Part shown: positions 8,605 to 16,757 of the stretch, piece by piece
Position numbering within the stretch: position 1 is the first letter of the stretch
Layout: each line of letters starts with the position of its first letter
Source of the DNA: CADEEN01 sp963783785
GTDB lineage: Bacteria > Pseudomonadota > Gammaproteobacteria > Burkholderiales > Burkholderiaceae_C
Reading direction: 5' to 3'
DNA: 64,000 nucleotides
NCBI GenBank assembly: GCA_963783785.1
Contig: CAWAOQ010000006.1
Coordinates: 310,001 to 374,000 of the forward strand
The notes under the pieces: model-generated
Database searches by the model: none
Told to the model about the DNA's origin: nothing
Seen by the model: the letters and a program-made list of their open reading frames with translations, nothing else
Translations under genes and position numbers: made by a program

Positions 8605-9398
8605 CGATCCGTGAAGTTCGGTGCGCGCTTGGCGATGAACGCGGCGATGCCTTCCTGCGCGTCGTGGGCCCGGCCCAGCGCACCCTGACGCTGGCCTTCC
8701 ATCGACAGCGCCGCGGCGTAATCGAGGCCGATCGCGTCGTCGATCGCGCGCCGCGTCTCGGCCAGTGCCTTGCTCGGCAGCGCAGCCAGCCGCGTGGCCA
8801 GCGCCAGCGCGCTGTCCATCAGCGCCGCGTCGTCGACGCATTGCCAGACGAGGCCAATGCGCACCGCCTCCTCGGCCGGCAGCTTGTCGCCGGTCATCGC
8901 CAGGCCGAGCGCGCGTGCGCGGCCGACCAGCCGCGGCAGCAGCCAGGTGCCGCCGCAATCGGGAATCAATGCGATCTTCGCGAAGGCCTGGATGAAGCTC
9001 GCCGAGCGCGCGGCCACCACCAGGTCGCAGCCGAGCGCGAAGTTGGCACCGGCGCCGGCGGCCACGCCGTTGACGGCCGCCACCACCGGCACCGGCATCG
9101 AGCGGATGCGCAGCGCCAGCGGCTTGTAGCGGCGCTCGACGATGTCGCCGATGTCACCGTCCGGTCCGGCGAGCTCCGGGTCGTTCAAGTCCTGTCCGGC
9201 ACAAAAGCCGCGGCCGGCGCCGGTGATCACCAGTGCGCGCACCGCCGTGTCGGCGGCCGCGTCGTCGAGCGCGCCGCGCAGCGCGGTGTGCATCGCGCCG
9301 GTGAAGCTATTCAGCGCCGCGGGGCGGTTCAGCGTCAGCACGCGCACCGCACCGTGGGTCGCGATCAGCAGCGGCGGCTCGACTGCGGCAACAGACAT
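8601..9398 (-). CDS. paaG: 2-(1,2-epoxy-1,2-dihydrophenyl)acetyl-CoA isomerase PaaG
   Basis: A crotonase-fold isomerase of about 265 residues that converts the ring epoxide to the oxepin-CoA. It shows the oxyanion-hole segment GFCAGQDLND and then ANFALGCDLVVAA, with PDCGGTWLLPRLVG, as in PaaG. The ATG at 9398 (MSVAAVEPP) is preferred: the longer frame to 9431 would start inside the operator region. It is the first gene of the leftward paa transcript. Confidence 0.93.
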   Translation of the reverse strand: MSVAAVEPPLLIATHGAVRVLTLNRPAALNSFTGAMHTALRGALDDAAADTAVRALVITGAGRGFCAGQDLNDPELAGPDGDIGDIVERRYKPLALRIRSMPVPVVAAVNGVAAGAGANFALGCDLVVAARSASFIQAFAKIALIPDCGGTWLLPRLVGRARALGLAMTGDKLPAEEAVRIGLVWQCVDDAALMDSALALATRLAALPSKALAETRRAIDDAIGLDYAAALSMEGQRQGALGRAHDAQEGIAAFIAKRAPNFTDR

Positions 9399-9432
9399 CG
9401 AACGGGGCCTTTCGGTGGACCGGTCATTCATT

Positions 9433-9448
9433 GACCGACCGGTCGGTC
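9433..9448. promoter_or_regulatory. perfect 16-bp palindrome, probable TetR-type operator for the paa genes
   Basis: GACCGACCGGTCGGTC is a perfect inverted repeat in the 117-bp gap between divergent paaG and paaY. Its length and central CCGG symmetry fit a TetR dimer, and a TetR gene is encoded in the same operon. One site could control both directions. Binding is inferred, not shown. Confidence 0.65.
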
Positions 9449-9515
9449 GATCTTATGCTGCACGCTGCGCTCGAGGCAAGACGAGCCCCCGCCACCCCAC
9501 CCCCGAGGAATCCCG

Positions 9516-10136
9516 ATGCCCTGCTACGCCATCGACGGCCTGGTGCCGGTGGTCGACCCGACGGCGCACGTGCACCCGACGGCGGTGCTGATCGGCGACG
9601 TCTGGGTCGGGCCGGGTTGCTACGTCGGCCCGTGCGCCAGCCTGCGCGGCGACTTCGGCCGCATCGTGCTGCACGAAGGCGTCAACGTGCAGGACACCTG
9701 CGTGCTGCACGGCTTTCCGGGCGCCGACACCGTGGTCGAGGCCGACGGCCACATCGGGCACGGCTCGGTGCTGCACGGCTGCATCGTGCGCCGCGGTGCG
9801 CTGGTCGGCATGAACGCGGTGGTGATGGACGAGGCCGAGGTCGGCGAGCAGGCCATCGTCGCGGCCAGCGCCTTCGTGCGCGCGGCCATGAAGATCCCGC
9901 CGCGGATGCTGGTGGCCGGCGTGCCGGGCAAGGTGGTGCGCGAACTGACCGCGCAGGAAATGGCCTGGAAGCACGAAGGCACGCTCGCCTACCAGGCGCT
10001 GGCGCGGCGCTGCCAGGCCTCGCTGATCGAGGTCGAACCGCTGGGCCATGCCGACCCCGCGCGGCCGCGCCTCTCGGCCGACGACGTGTCGCCCGCGCTC
10101 AAGCCGCTGGTGGCGACCAAGGCGCGCGACGGCTGA
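9516..10136 (+). CDS. paaY: phenylacetic acid degradation protein PaaY (gamma-carbonic-anhydrase fold)
   Basis: A 206-residue left-handed beta-helix protein with hexapeptide repeats from about residue 15 to 150 (VHPTAVLIGDVWVGPGCYVG, RGDFGRIVLHEGVNVQDTCVLHG). The histidines expected for metal binding are visible. PaaY is a thioesterase or auxiliary enzyme linked to the ring-opening stage. It is divergent from paaG across the palindrome and ends the paa region; no paaZ, paaF, paaH or paaJ is in the window. Confidence 0.9.
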   Translation: MPCYAIDGLVPVVDPTAHVHPTAVLIGDVWVGPGCYVGPCASLRGDFGRIVLHEGVNVQDTCVLHGFPGADTVVEADGHIGHGSVLHGCIVRRGALVGMNAVVMDEAEVGEQAIVAASAFVRAAMKIPPRMLVAGVPGKVVRELTAQEMAWKHEGTLAYQALARRCQASLIEVEPLGHADPARPRLSADDVSPALKPLVATKARDG

Positions 10137-10604
10137 CGGTTCATACGGGTCTGCATTCGACTGCGACTCACTGACCGCCTGCATGCGGCCGCTGAAGGAA
10201 CGTTCGAGCATTTCGACGCGACGGGCAGCAACGCAATGGACGGCGGTCCGTGGGGCGGATGAATCGGCCTGCCGTGCCCGGCCATGAACGGCCTTCGCTC
10301 CCCAAGCGGGTTCGGCAAAGCCCGAATGCGGTCGTTCGAACCCGCCAGCTCCTGACTCGAGCCGATCCAGCGCCGAACACACCGGCAGGCCGCCAAGCTT
10401 GAGGGCGTGTGCTTTGGCGCACGTTCACATCTGCTGAACGGGCAGCAGCCGAAGCTTGATCCCTTACCCGGCCAGGGACTTGGCCCGCAAGGCGCTCACT
10501 GTCATCATCCGCTTCGCGGTTCAAGCGCCTTCCTGGCATCGGCCCTCGCAGTCTGAGCCCCAACGCGAAGAAGGCCTCATGGTCCAACCTAGAGGAGTAC
10601 TTGC
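10137..10604. other. 468-bp intergenic region without a supported gene
   Basis: The open frames here lack family-like composition, and none has a good ribosome-binding site until the methyltransferase. The sequence looks like degenerate, lower-GC material with several imperfect palindromes (for example around GGCCATGAACGGCC at 10281-10294). AGAGGAG at 10591-10597 serves the next gene. No tRNA was recognised. Confidence 0.5.
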
Positions 10605-11468
10605 GTGGCCGAACAGCAACCCTTATTCGACGCTGCGAAGTACAAGAACGCGCAGCGAGAGCAATGGAACAAGGACGGTGCAGCGTGGCGGCGCTGGAAT
10701 CCCACACTGGATCGTTGGTATGGCGAAGCGACCCGACAGATGCTGGACCTGGCCCGGATCCGGCCAGGTCAGCGCATTCTGGACATCGCCGCCGGCGCAG
10801 GTGAACCCGCTGTCAGTGCCGCCGAACGGGTTGGTCCTGGGGGTTACGTGTTGGCGACCGACATCTCGGAAGGGATCGTCGAGCTTGCGCTCCAGGTCGC
10901 CCGTGAACGGGGACTCAAGCAGGTGGAGACCCGCGCCATGGACGGCGAGAAACTGGATCTCCCTGATGCTTGCTTTGATGCCGTGCTGTGTCGGCTCGGT
11001 CTGATGTACATGCCCGACCCTGTGACAGCGCTGCGCGAGTGGCGCCGCGCTCTGAAAGCGGGCGGTCGGGTCGCCGTCGTTGTGTTTTCCACGCCCGATC
11101 GAAACCCTTGGGGTGCTGTGCCAGCTTCCATCATCCGCCAGCGCGCGCAACTCCCGCCTCCCGGTCCCGGGCAACCCGGACCATTTGCCCTTGGCAATCC
11201 CGGGGTGCTGGAAGACGTCTTCAGCCGAGCCGGATTTGCCAACCCTGAGGTTCACGCCGTGCCAGTGCCCCATCGAATGGCCAGCGCCGCGGAGTACGTG
11301 CGGGTCGCCCGAGAAGCCTTCGGTGCATTCAATGCCATGTTGGCTCAACTGCCCCCTCAAGAACGCGAGTCCGCGTGGAACGAGGTAGAAGCGTCGATGC
11401 GCAGCTTCGAATCGCCGGGTGGGTTCGAGGTCCCGGGGGAGTGCCTTGTCGGTGCGGCCACGAAGTGA
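10605..11468 (+). CDS. class I SAM-dependent methyltransferase
   Basis: A 287-residue UbiE/COQ5-like methyltransferase. The SAM-binding motif I is RILDIAAGAGEPAVSAAERV (about residues 56-75), followed by ATDISEGIVELA and a motif-IV-like DACFDAVLCRLGLMYMPDP, with LKAGGRVAVVVFS. It starts at GTG 10605, seven bases after AGAGGAG. GC is visibly lower than in the neighbouring paa and xdh genes, and it stands alone between two non-coding stretches, which suggests acquisition by transfer. The substrate is unknown. Confidence 0.85.
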   Translation: MAEQQPLFDAAKYKNAQREQWNKDGAAWRRWNPTLDRWYGEATRQMLDLARIRPGQRILDIAAGAGEPAVSAAERVGPGGYVLATDISEGIVELALQVARERGLKQVETRAMDGEKLDLPDACFDAVLCRLGLMYMPDPVTALREWRRALKAGGRVAVVVFSTPDRNPWGAVPASIIRQRAQLPPPGPGQPGPFALGNPGVLEDVFSRAGFANPEVHAVPVPHRMASAAEYVRVAREAFGAFNAMLAQLPPQERESAWNEVEASMRSFESPGGFEVPGECLVGAATK

Positions 11469-11676
11469 TCCTGCGCACGGTCCGCTTTGGCCGGGAATCT
11501 TCGGACCTGCGGCGGTTCACTTAGGGCCGTGACCCGCCGGCCGCACCGCCAACTGCCGCGGCCGCTGCAAGACGCACTGCGGACTTTCGTCCAACCGTCC
11601 CCGGCCGCGCCTTCGCGGCCGAACCCGACTCATCGCGCCCGATGCGACAGCCCCGGCGATCGAACGCGGCTTCGTC

Positions 11677-14121
11677 TCAGGGCCGGGCCGCCGCCCGCAC
11701 CGCGTCGATCGCATCGAGCACCGCCTCGGGCGTCGCCGGCGCACGCAGCGGCGGATCGACGCGGTGGCCGCCGACCGCCGACACCGCGTCGCGGATCGCC
11801 AGCAGCACCGAGAACGGCAGCAGCAGCGGCGGCTCGCCGACGGCCTTGCTGCGGTGGATGCTGTCGGCCGGGTTCGGGTGCTCGAACAGGCGCACGTCGA
11901 AGTGCGGCGGGCAGTCGTTGGCGGTCGGGATCTTGTAGGTGCTCGGCGCGTGCGTCAGCAGCGCGCCGGTCTTCGGATGCCAGACGAGTTCTTCCATCGT
12001 CAGCCAGCCCATGCCCTGGATGAACGCGCCTTCGACCTGGCCGATGTCGATCGCCGGATTCAGCGAAGTGCCGACGTCGTGCAGCACGTCGGCGCGCAGC
12101 AGCCGGAACTCGCCGGTCAACGTGTCGATCACCACCTCGCTCGCCGCCGCGCCGTAGGCGAAGTAGAAGAACGGCTTGCCCTGCAGTTTCTCGCGATCCC
12201 AGTGCAGGCCGGGCGTGGCGTAGAAGCCGTCGCTCCACAACTGCACCCGCGCCATGTAGGCCTGCCGCACCAGCTCGGCGAACGCCAGCTCCTTGCCGGC
12301 CACGCTGACGCGGCCGTTGGCAAAGCGCACGTCTTCGGCCCGCCCGCCGTGCCGCTTGGCGGCGAAGGCCGCCAGGCGCTCGCGGATCTGCCGCGCCGCG
12401 TCCTGCGCCGCCTTGCCGTTCAGATCGGCGCCGGTCGAGGCCGCGGTGGCCGAGGTGTTGGCCACCTTCTGCGTGTCGGTGGCCGTCACGCGCACGGCAT
12501 CGAAGTCGATCGCCAGTTCGTGCGCCACGACCTGAGCGACCTTGGTGTTCAGGCCCTGGCCCATCTCGGTGCCGCCGTGGTTGACCAGCACCGAGCCATC
12601 GGCATAGATGTGCACCAGCGCGCCGGCCTGGTTGAAGTGCGCGACGTTGAACGAGATGCCGAACTTCACCGGCGTCAGCGCGAGGCCACGCTTCAACACC
12701 GGGCTGGTGGCATTCCAGGCCGCGATCTCGCGCCGGCGCTCGCGGTAGCCGCTGGTGGCCAGCAGCCGCTCGGTCAGCGGTTCGATGATGTTGTCCTCGA
12801 CCGTCTGGCCGTACGGCGTGACGTTGCGGGAGCCGACGACGGGCCGCTCCCGAGTCGGCTCGCTCCCCCCGGGGGACGGTGCCGGCTCGCCGGCGCCAAG
12901 GGGCTCGCTACTGCCGTAGTAGTTGGCGCGGCGCACGTCGAGCGGATCCTTGCCGAGCCGCCGCGCGATGCTGTCGAGGATGAACTCGATCGCGATCGCG
13001 CCCTGCGGCCCGCCGAAGCCGCGGAACGCCGTGTTGCTCTGGGTGTTGGTGCGCGCGCAGTAGCCGTGCATCGCCACGTGGGGCAGCCAGTAGGCGTTGT
13101 CGAAGTGGCAGATCGCGCGCGTCATCACCGGCGGCGACAGGTCGGCCGAGAAGCCGGCGTTGGCGATCAGGTCGATCTCGACGCCGAGCACTCGGCCATC
13201 GTCGTCGAAGCCGACGTCGAAATCGAACTCGAAGCCGTGGCGGCGGCCGGTGGCCATGAAGTCGTCGTCACGGTCCAGCCGCAGCTTGACTGGCCGGCCC
13301 AGCCTGCGGGCGGCCAGCGCGGCCACGCAGGCGAACAGCGCCGACTGCGACTCCTTGCCGCCAAAGCCGCCGCCCATGCGCCGGCACTGCACCTGCACAT
13401 GGTGCGCCGACAGGCCGAGCGCGTGCGCGATCACCTGCTGCATCTCGCTCGGGTGCTGCGTCGAGCAATGCACCAGCATGCCGTCGTCTTCGAGCGCGAT
13501 CGCGTAGGAGATCTGGCCCTCGAGGTAGAACTGCTCCTGGCCGCCGATCGACAGCGAATCGCGAAGCCGGTGCGGTGCGGCGGCCAGCGCCGCGGCGGCA
13601 TCGCCGCGCGCCAGGTGCATCGGCGGCACCACGTAGGCTTTGGCCGCATGGGCGTCGCGCGCGGTCAACAACGCCGGCAGCGGCTCGATGGTGACGAACT
13701 CACGGGCCCGCGCGGCGACGCGGCGCGCGACGAGGCGGTCCGCGGCGATCACCGCGAACATCGGCTGGCCGAGGTAATGCACGATGCCCTCGGCGAGGAT
13801 CGGGTCGTCGCCGTGAACGATCGGGCCGCAGTCGTTGGGGCCGGGGATGTCGGCGGCGGTCAGCACCGCGACGACGCCGGGCAGCGCGCGCAGCGCCGCG
13901 ACGTCGATCGAGACCAGCCGCCCGTGCGCCACCGGCGACAGGCCGAGCGCGGCATGCAGCGTGCCCGCCAGCTCGGTGATGTCGTCGACATAGGTGGCCT
14001 CGCCGGCCACGTGCAGGTGCGCCGATTCGTGCGGCCGGCTGATGCCCACGCGAGCGCCGGCGGCATGGGCTTCGGATTGGGCCGCCGCGGCAGCGACGAA
14101 GGCTTCGGCTTGTCGATTCAT
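11677..14121 (-). CDS. xdhB: xanthine dehydrogenase, molybdopterin-binding subunit XdhB
   Basis: An 814-residue large subunit that oxidises hypoxanthine or xanthine at the molybdenum centre. Recognisable parts are the substrate/Moco loops QFYLEGQISYAIALEDDG, RRMGGGFGGKESQ, RGFGGPQGAIAIEFI, GGTEMGQGLNTKVAQV and KAVGEPPLLLPFSV with the catalytic Glu region. Start ATG 14121 (MNRQAEAFV) follows a GAGGAG box. An extra stretch at about residues 404-428 comes from a GC-rich repeat inserted in frame just before RNVTPYGQTVEDN. It is encoded just downstream of xdhA. Confidence 0.93.
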   Translation of the reverse strand: MNRQAEAFVAAAAAQSEAHAAGARVGISRPHESAHLHVAGEATYVDDITELAGTLHAALGLSPVAHGRLVSIDVAALRALPGVVAVLTAADIPGPNDCGPIVHGDDPILAEGIVHYLGQPMFAVIAADRLVARRVAARAREFVTIEPLPALLTARDAHAAKAYVVPPMHLARGDAAAALAAAPHRLRDSLSIGGQEQFYLEGQISYAIALEDDGMLVHCSTQHPSEMQQVIAHALGLSAHHVQVQCRRMGGGFGGKESQSALFACVAALAARRLGRPVKLRLDRDDDFMATGRRHGFEFDFDVGFDDDGRVLGVEIDLIANAGFSADLSPPVMTRAICHFDNAYWLPHVAMHGYCARTNTQSNTAFRGFGGPQGAIAIEFILDSIARRLGKDPLDVRRANYYGSSEPLGAGEPAPSPGGSEPTRERPVVGSRNVTPYGQTVEDNIIEPLTERLLATSGYRERRREIAAWNATSPVLKRGLALTPVKFGISFNVAHFNQAGALVHIYADGSVLVNHGGTEMGQGLNTKVAQVVAHELAIDFDAVRVTATDTQKVANTSATAASTGADLNGKAAQDAARQIRERLAAFAAKRHGGRAEDVRFANGRVSVAGKELAFAELVRQAYMARVQLWSDGFYATPGLHWDREKLQGKPFFYFAYGAAASEVVIDTLTGEFRLLRADVLHDVGTSLNPAIDIGQVEGAFIQGMGWLTMEELVWHPKTGALLTHAPSTYKIPTANDCPPHFDVRLFEHPNPADSIHRSKAVGEPPLLLPFSVLLAIRDAVSAVGGHRVDPPLRAPATPEAVLDAIDAVRAAARP
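12836..12910. repeat. GC-rich palindromic repeat inserted in frame in xdhB
   Basis: About 75 bp containing GGGCCGCTCCCGAG and GCTCCCCCCGGGGGACG, related to the tandem units at 5384-5540. It is translated as a Pro/Gly/Ser/Glu-rich segment absent from the usual alignment of XdhB around the VTPYGQ motif. The reading frame stays open on both sides, so the inserted length is a multiple of three. Boundaries are approximate. Confidence 0.7.
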
Positions 14122-14132
14122 CGCCGCGCTCC

Positions 14133-15706
14133 TCAACGGTGAGCGCCGCGGCGCCACGTGCCCAGACGCTGGTTTGCGCAGGCGCCAGCGGCGCCTCGGT
14201 GCGCGTCTCGAGCCAGAAGCGGCGCAGCAGGTTGCCGGCCGCGCGCAGGCGGTAGCTGGCGCTGGCACGCAGGTCGGTCAGCGGCGTGAAGTCGTGCGCC
14301 AGCGCGGCGACGGCCGCTTCGACCGCGGCCTCGCTCCACGGTTGTCCGCGCAGCGCGGCCTCGGCCTGCGCCGCGCGCTTGACGATCGCCGCCATGCCGC
14401 CGAACACCAGCCGCACGTCGCGCACGGTGTCGCCGTCGAGCGTGAGCGCCAGCCCCGCGGCCAGCGCCGAGATGTCGCAATCGAAGCGTTTGGAGAGCTT
14501 GTAGGCGCGCAACGCGGTGTGCGTCGGCGGCGGCACCTCGATGGCTTCGACGAACTCGCCGGCCTGCAAGGCGTTCTTCATGTAGTCGAGGTAGAAGGCC
14601 TCGAGCGGCAGCCGCCGCTGCGCCGCATCGCGCCGCAACAGCAACGTCGCACCGAGCGCGATCAGCACCGGCGCGCTGTCGCCGATCGGCGAGCCGTTGG
14701 CGACATTGCCGCCCATCGTGCCGGCATTGCGCACCGGCAGCGACGAGAAGCGCAGCCCCATTTCCTGCAACTCGGGATGGCGCGCGGCCAGCGCACTCCA
14801 GGCGTCCTCGAGCGGCGCCGCGGCGCCGATCGTGAGCACGCCATCGGCACGTTGCTCGATGCGCGCCAACCCGGCGGCCTCGCCGACGTAGATCAGGTCA
14901 GGCAGCGACTTGAACTGCTTGTTGACCCACAGGCCGATGTCGGTCGAGCCGGCCAGCAGCCGCGCCTCGGGTCGCGCCGCGCGCAGCGAAGCCAGTGCGT
15001 CGATGCTGCGCGGTGCATCGAAACGCGCGCCCTGTGCATCGGTGTACGACAGCGGCGTGTCGGCCGCCAGCGCGCGCAGCGCCGCAGCGATCGGTGCCGT
15101 GTCCAGACGCGCAGCCGGCAGATCGAACATGCGCTCGCCGGCATCGACGATCGGCCGGTAGCCGGTGCAACGGCACAGGTTGCCCGACAGCTCGTCGGCC
15201 AGTTGCTGCCGCGTCGGCCGCGACCCCGCCTCGCAGTGGCGCTCGTAGGTGCTGGCCAGCGACATCACGAAGCCGGGCGTGCAGAAGCCGCATTGCGAAC
15301 CGTGGCACTCGACCATCGCCTGCTGCGCCGGGTGCAGTGCGGCGCCATCGGCCCGGGCCATGGCCTTGAGATCCTCGACGGTCAGCAGCGCCTTGCCATC
15401 GAGCGTGGGCAGGAACTGGATGCACGCGTTGACCGTGCGCAGGCTCAGCTCGCCGACACGCGTGGCCAGGGCCGACGGCGTGCCGATCGCCTCGGCCTTG
15501 TCGGCCAGCTCGGCGACGATCACCGTGCAGGCACCGCAATCGCCCTCGGCACAACCTTCCTTGGTGCCGGTGCAACGGGCGTCCTCGCGCAACCAGTCGA
15601 GCACCGTGCGCGTGGTGGCGGTGCCCTCCACCGACACGGTCTGGCCGCGGTGGAAGAAGCGGATCGGGCGCTCGGCGCCGTGGCGGGCAGGAGAGGCTTG
15701 GGACAT
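14133..15706 (-). CDS. xdhA: xanthine dehydrogenase small subunit XdhA (2Fe-2S and FAD), 3' end frameshifted
   Basis: The N-terminal part carries two 2Fe-2S centres: CTGTKEGCAEGDCGACTV and CHGSQCGFCTPGFVMS with CRCTGYRP. The FAD-binding CO-dehydrogenase-like domain follows (ARLLAGSTDIGLWVNKQ, RNAGTMGGNVANGSPIGD). ATG 15706 (MSQASPARHG) is the start. As written the frame does not stop before xdhB but runs to 13700. A TGA in another frame at 14133-14135, just before the xdhB ribosome-binding site, is the likely true stop, so one indel near 14140-14200 is inferred. The xdhC chaperone gene is not in the window. Confidence 0.88.
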
Positions 15707-15776
15707 ACCCGAACGATACGCCGCAGCGCTCGCTTGTCTATACGATACCCACGATGCCCAATATGCGGGAACTCGT

Positions 15777-16757
15777 ATGGCCGAGCGTGCGCTTTTCGAC
15801 AAGATCGAGCTTCACCTCGTCAGGGTCCTGCACACCGTGATCACCGAACGCAGCGTCTCGCGCGCCGCCCTCAAGCTGGGCAGCACGCAACCCACCGTCA
15901 GCGCGCAGTTGAAGCGCCTGCGCTCGCTGACCGGCGATCCGCTGCTGGTGCGCAGCGGCGCCACGCTGATGCCGACCGAGGCGGCGCTGCAACTGGTCGA
16001 GCCGGCGGCGCTGCTGCTGCAGCAGGCCGACACGCTGTTCGGCACGCGCCATCGCAGCCGCGTGTTCGATGCGGCACACAGCGACGCCACGCTGCGCATC
16101 GCCGCCAGCGACTTCCTCGACCCGCTGTTCCTGCCCGAACTGGTGGCGCGCGTGCGCCAGCAGGCGCCGGGCGTGCGCATCGAGCTGCTGCCGCTGACGC
16201 GCGACTTCGACTACCGCAAGAGCCTGGCCCGCGGCGAGGCCGATCTGGTGATCGGCAACTGGCTCGAGCCGCCGGGCGAGATGCACCTGGCGCGGCTGTT
16301 CACCGACGAGATCGTTTGCCTGGTCGATGAGGACCACGTCGCGGTGCGCAACCCGCGCGGCTGGACCGAGGCGCGCTACCTCGGCGCCGAGCACGTGGCG
16401 CCGACCCCGATGCACGAAGGCGCGCGCGGCGTCATCGACGACCACCTCGCCAGCCAGGGCCTGGCGCGGCAGATCGTCGTGCGCAGCCCGCACTTCGGGC
16501 TGATCCCGCTGATGCTGGCGCAGACGCAACTGGTGCTGACCACCGGGCGGCTGTTCTGCAGCCGCTACGTCGACACGCTGCCGGTGCGCATCGTCAAGTG
16601 CCCGGTCGAGTTCCCGCCGCTGTCGTACTACCAGCTGTGGCACGACGTGGCGCATGCCAGCGCCCGCGGCAAGTGGCTGCGCGAGCAGGTGCGCGAAGTG
16701 GCGCGCACGCTGGCCAGCCATGCGCTGCCGGCGCGGCGCGGCGGAAGGGTCCAATGA
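15777..16757 (+). CDS. LysR family regulator, probably of xdhAB and guaD
   Basis: A 326-residue LysR-type regulator. The helix-turn-helix lies at about residues 20-45 (SVSRAALKLGSTQPTVSAQLKRL); the substrate-binding domain follows from about residue 95 (LRIAASDFLDPLFLPELV). It is divergent from xdhA over a 70-bp gap and overlaps guaD by ATGA. It therefore probably controls purine breakdown, with a purine metabolite as effector (inference). ATG 15777 is the only well-placed start. Confidence 0.88.
   Translation: MAERALFDKIELHLVRVLHTVITERSVSRAALKLGSTQPTVSAQLKRLRSLTGDPLLVRSGATLMPTEAALQLVEPAALLLQQADTLFGTRHRSRVFDAAHSDATLRIAASDFLDPLFLPELVARVRQQAPGVRIELLPLTRDFDYRKSLARGEADLVIGNWLEPPGEMHLARLFTDEIVCLVDEDHVAVRNPRGWTEARYLGAEHVAPTPMHEGARGVIDDHLASQGLARQIVVRSPHFGLIPLMLAQTQLVLTTGRLFCSRYVDTLPVRIVKCPVEFPPLSYYQLWHDVAHASARGKWLREQVREVARTLASHALPARRGGRVQ

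Noticed and set aside
5545..8688. A rightward open frame of 1047 codons opposite paaBAKI
   Set aside because: Antisense to four recognisable paa genes and without any protein-family pattern.
10320..10360. tRNA-like TTCGAACCC segment
   Set aside because: No matching acceptor stem, D-arm or anticodon arm could be placed around it.
13700..14132. Real extension of XdhA past the xdhB start
   Set aside because: The extension is Arg/Pro-rich shadow sequence of xdhB, and a TGA in another frame lies exactly at the xdhB ribosome-binding site.
15707..15776. ACGATAC direct repeats at 15713 and 15742 as LysR boxes
   Set aside because: Suggestive in position but too short and without the T-N11-A symmetry needed to call a site.
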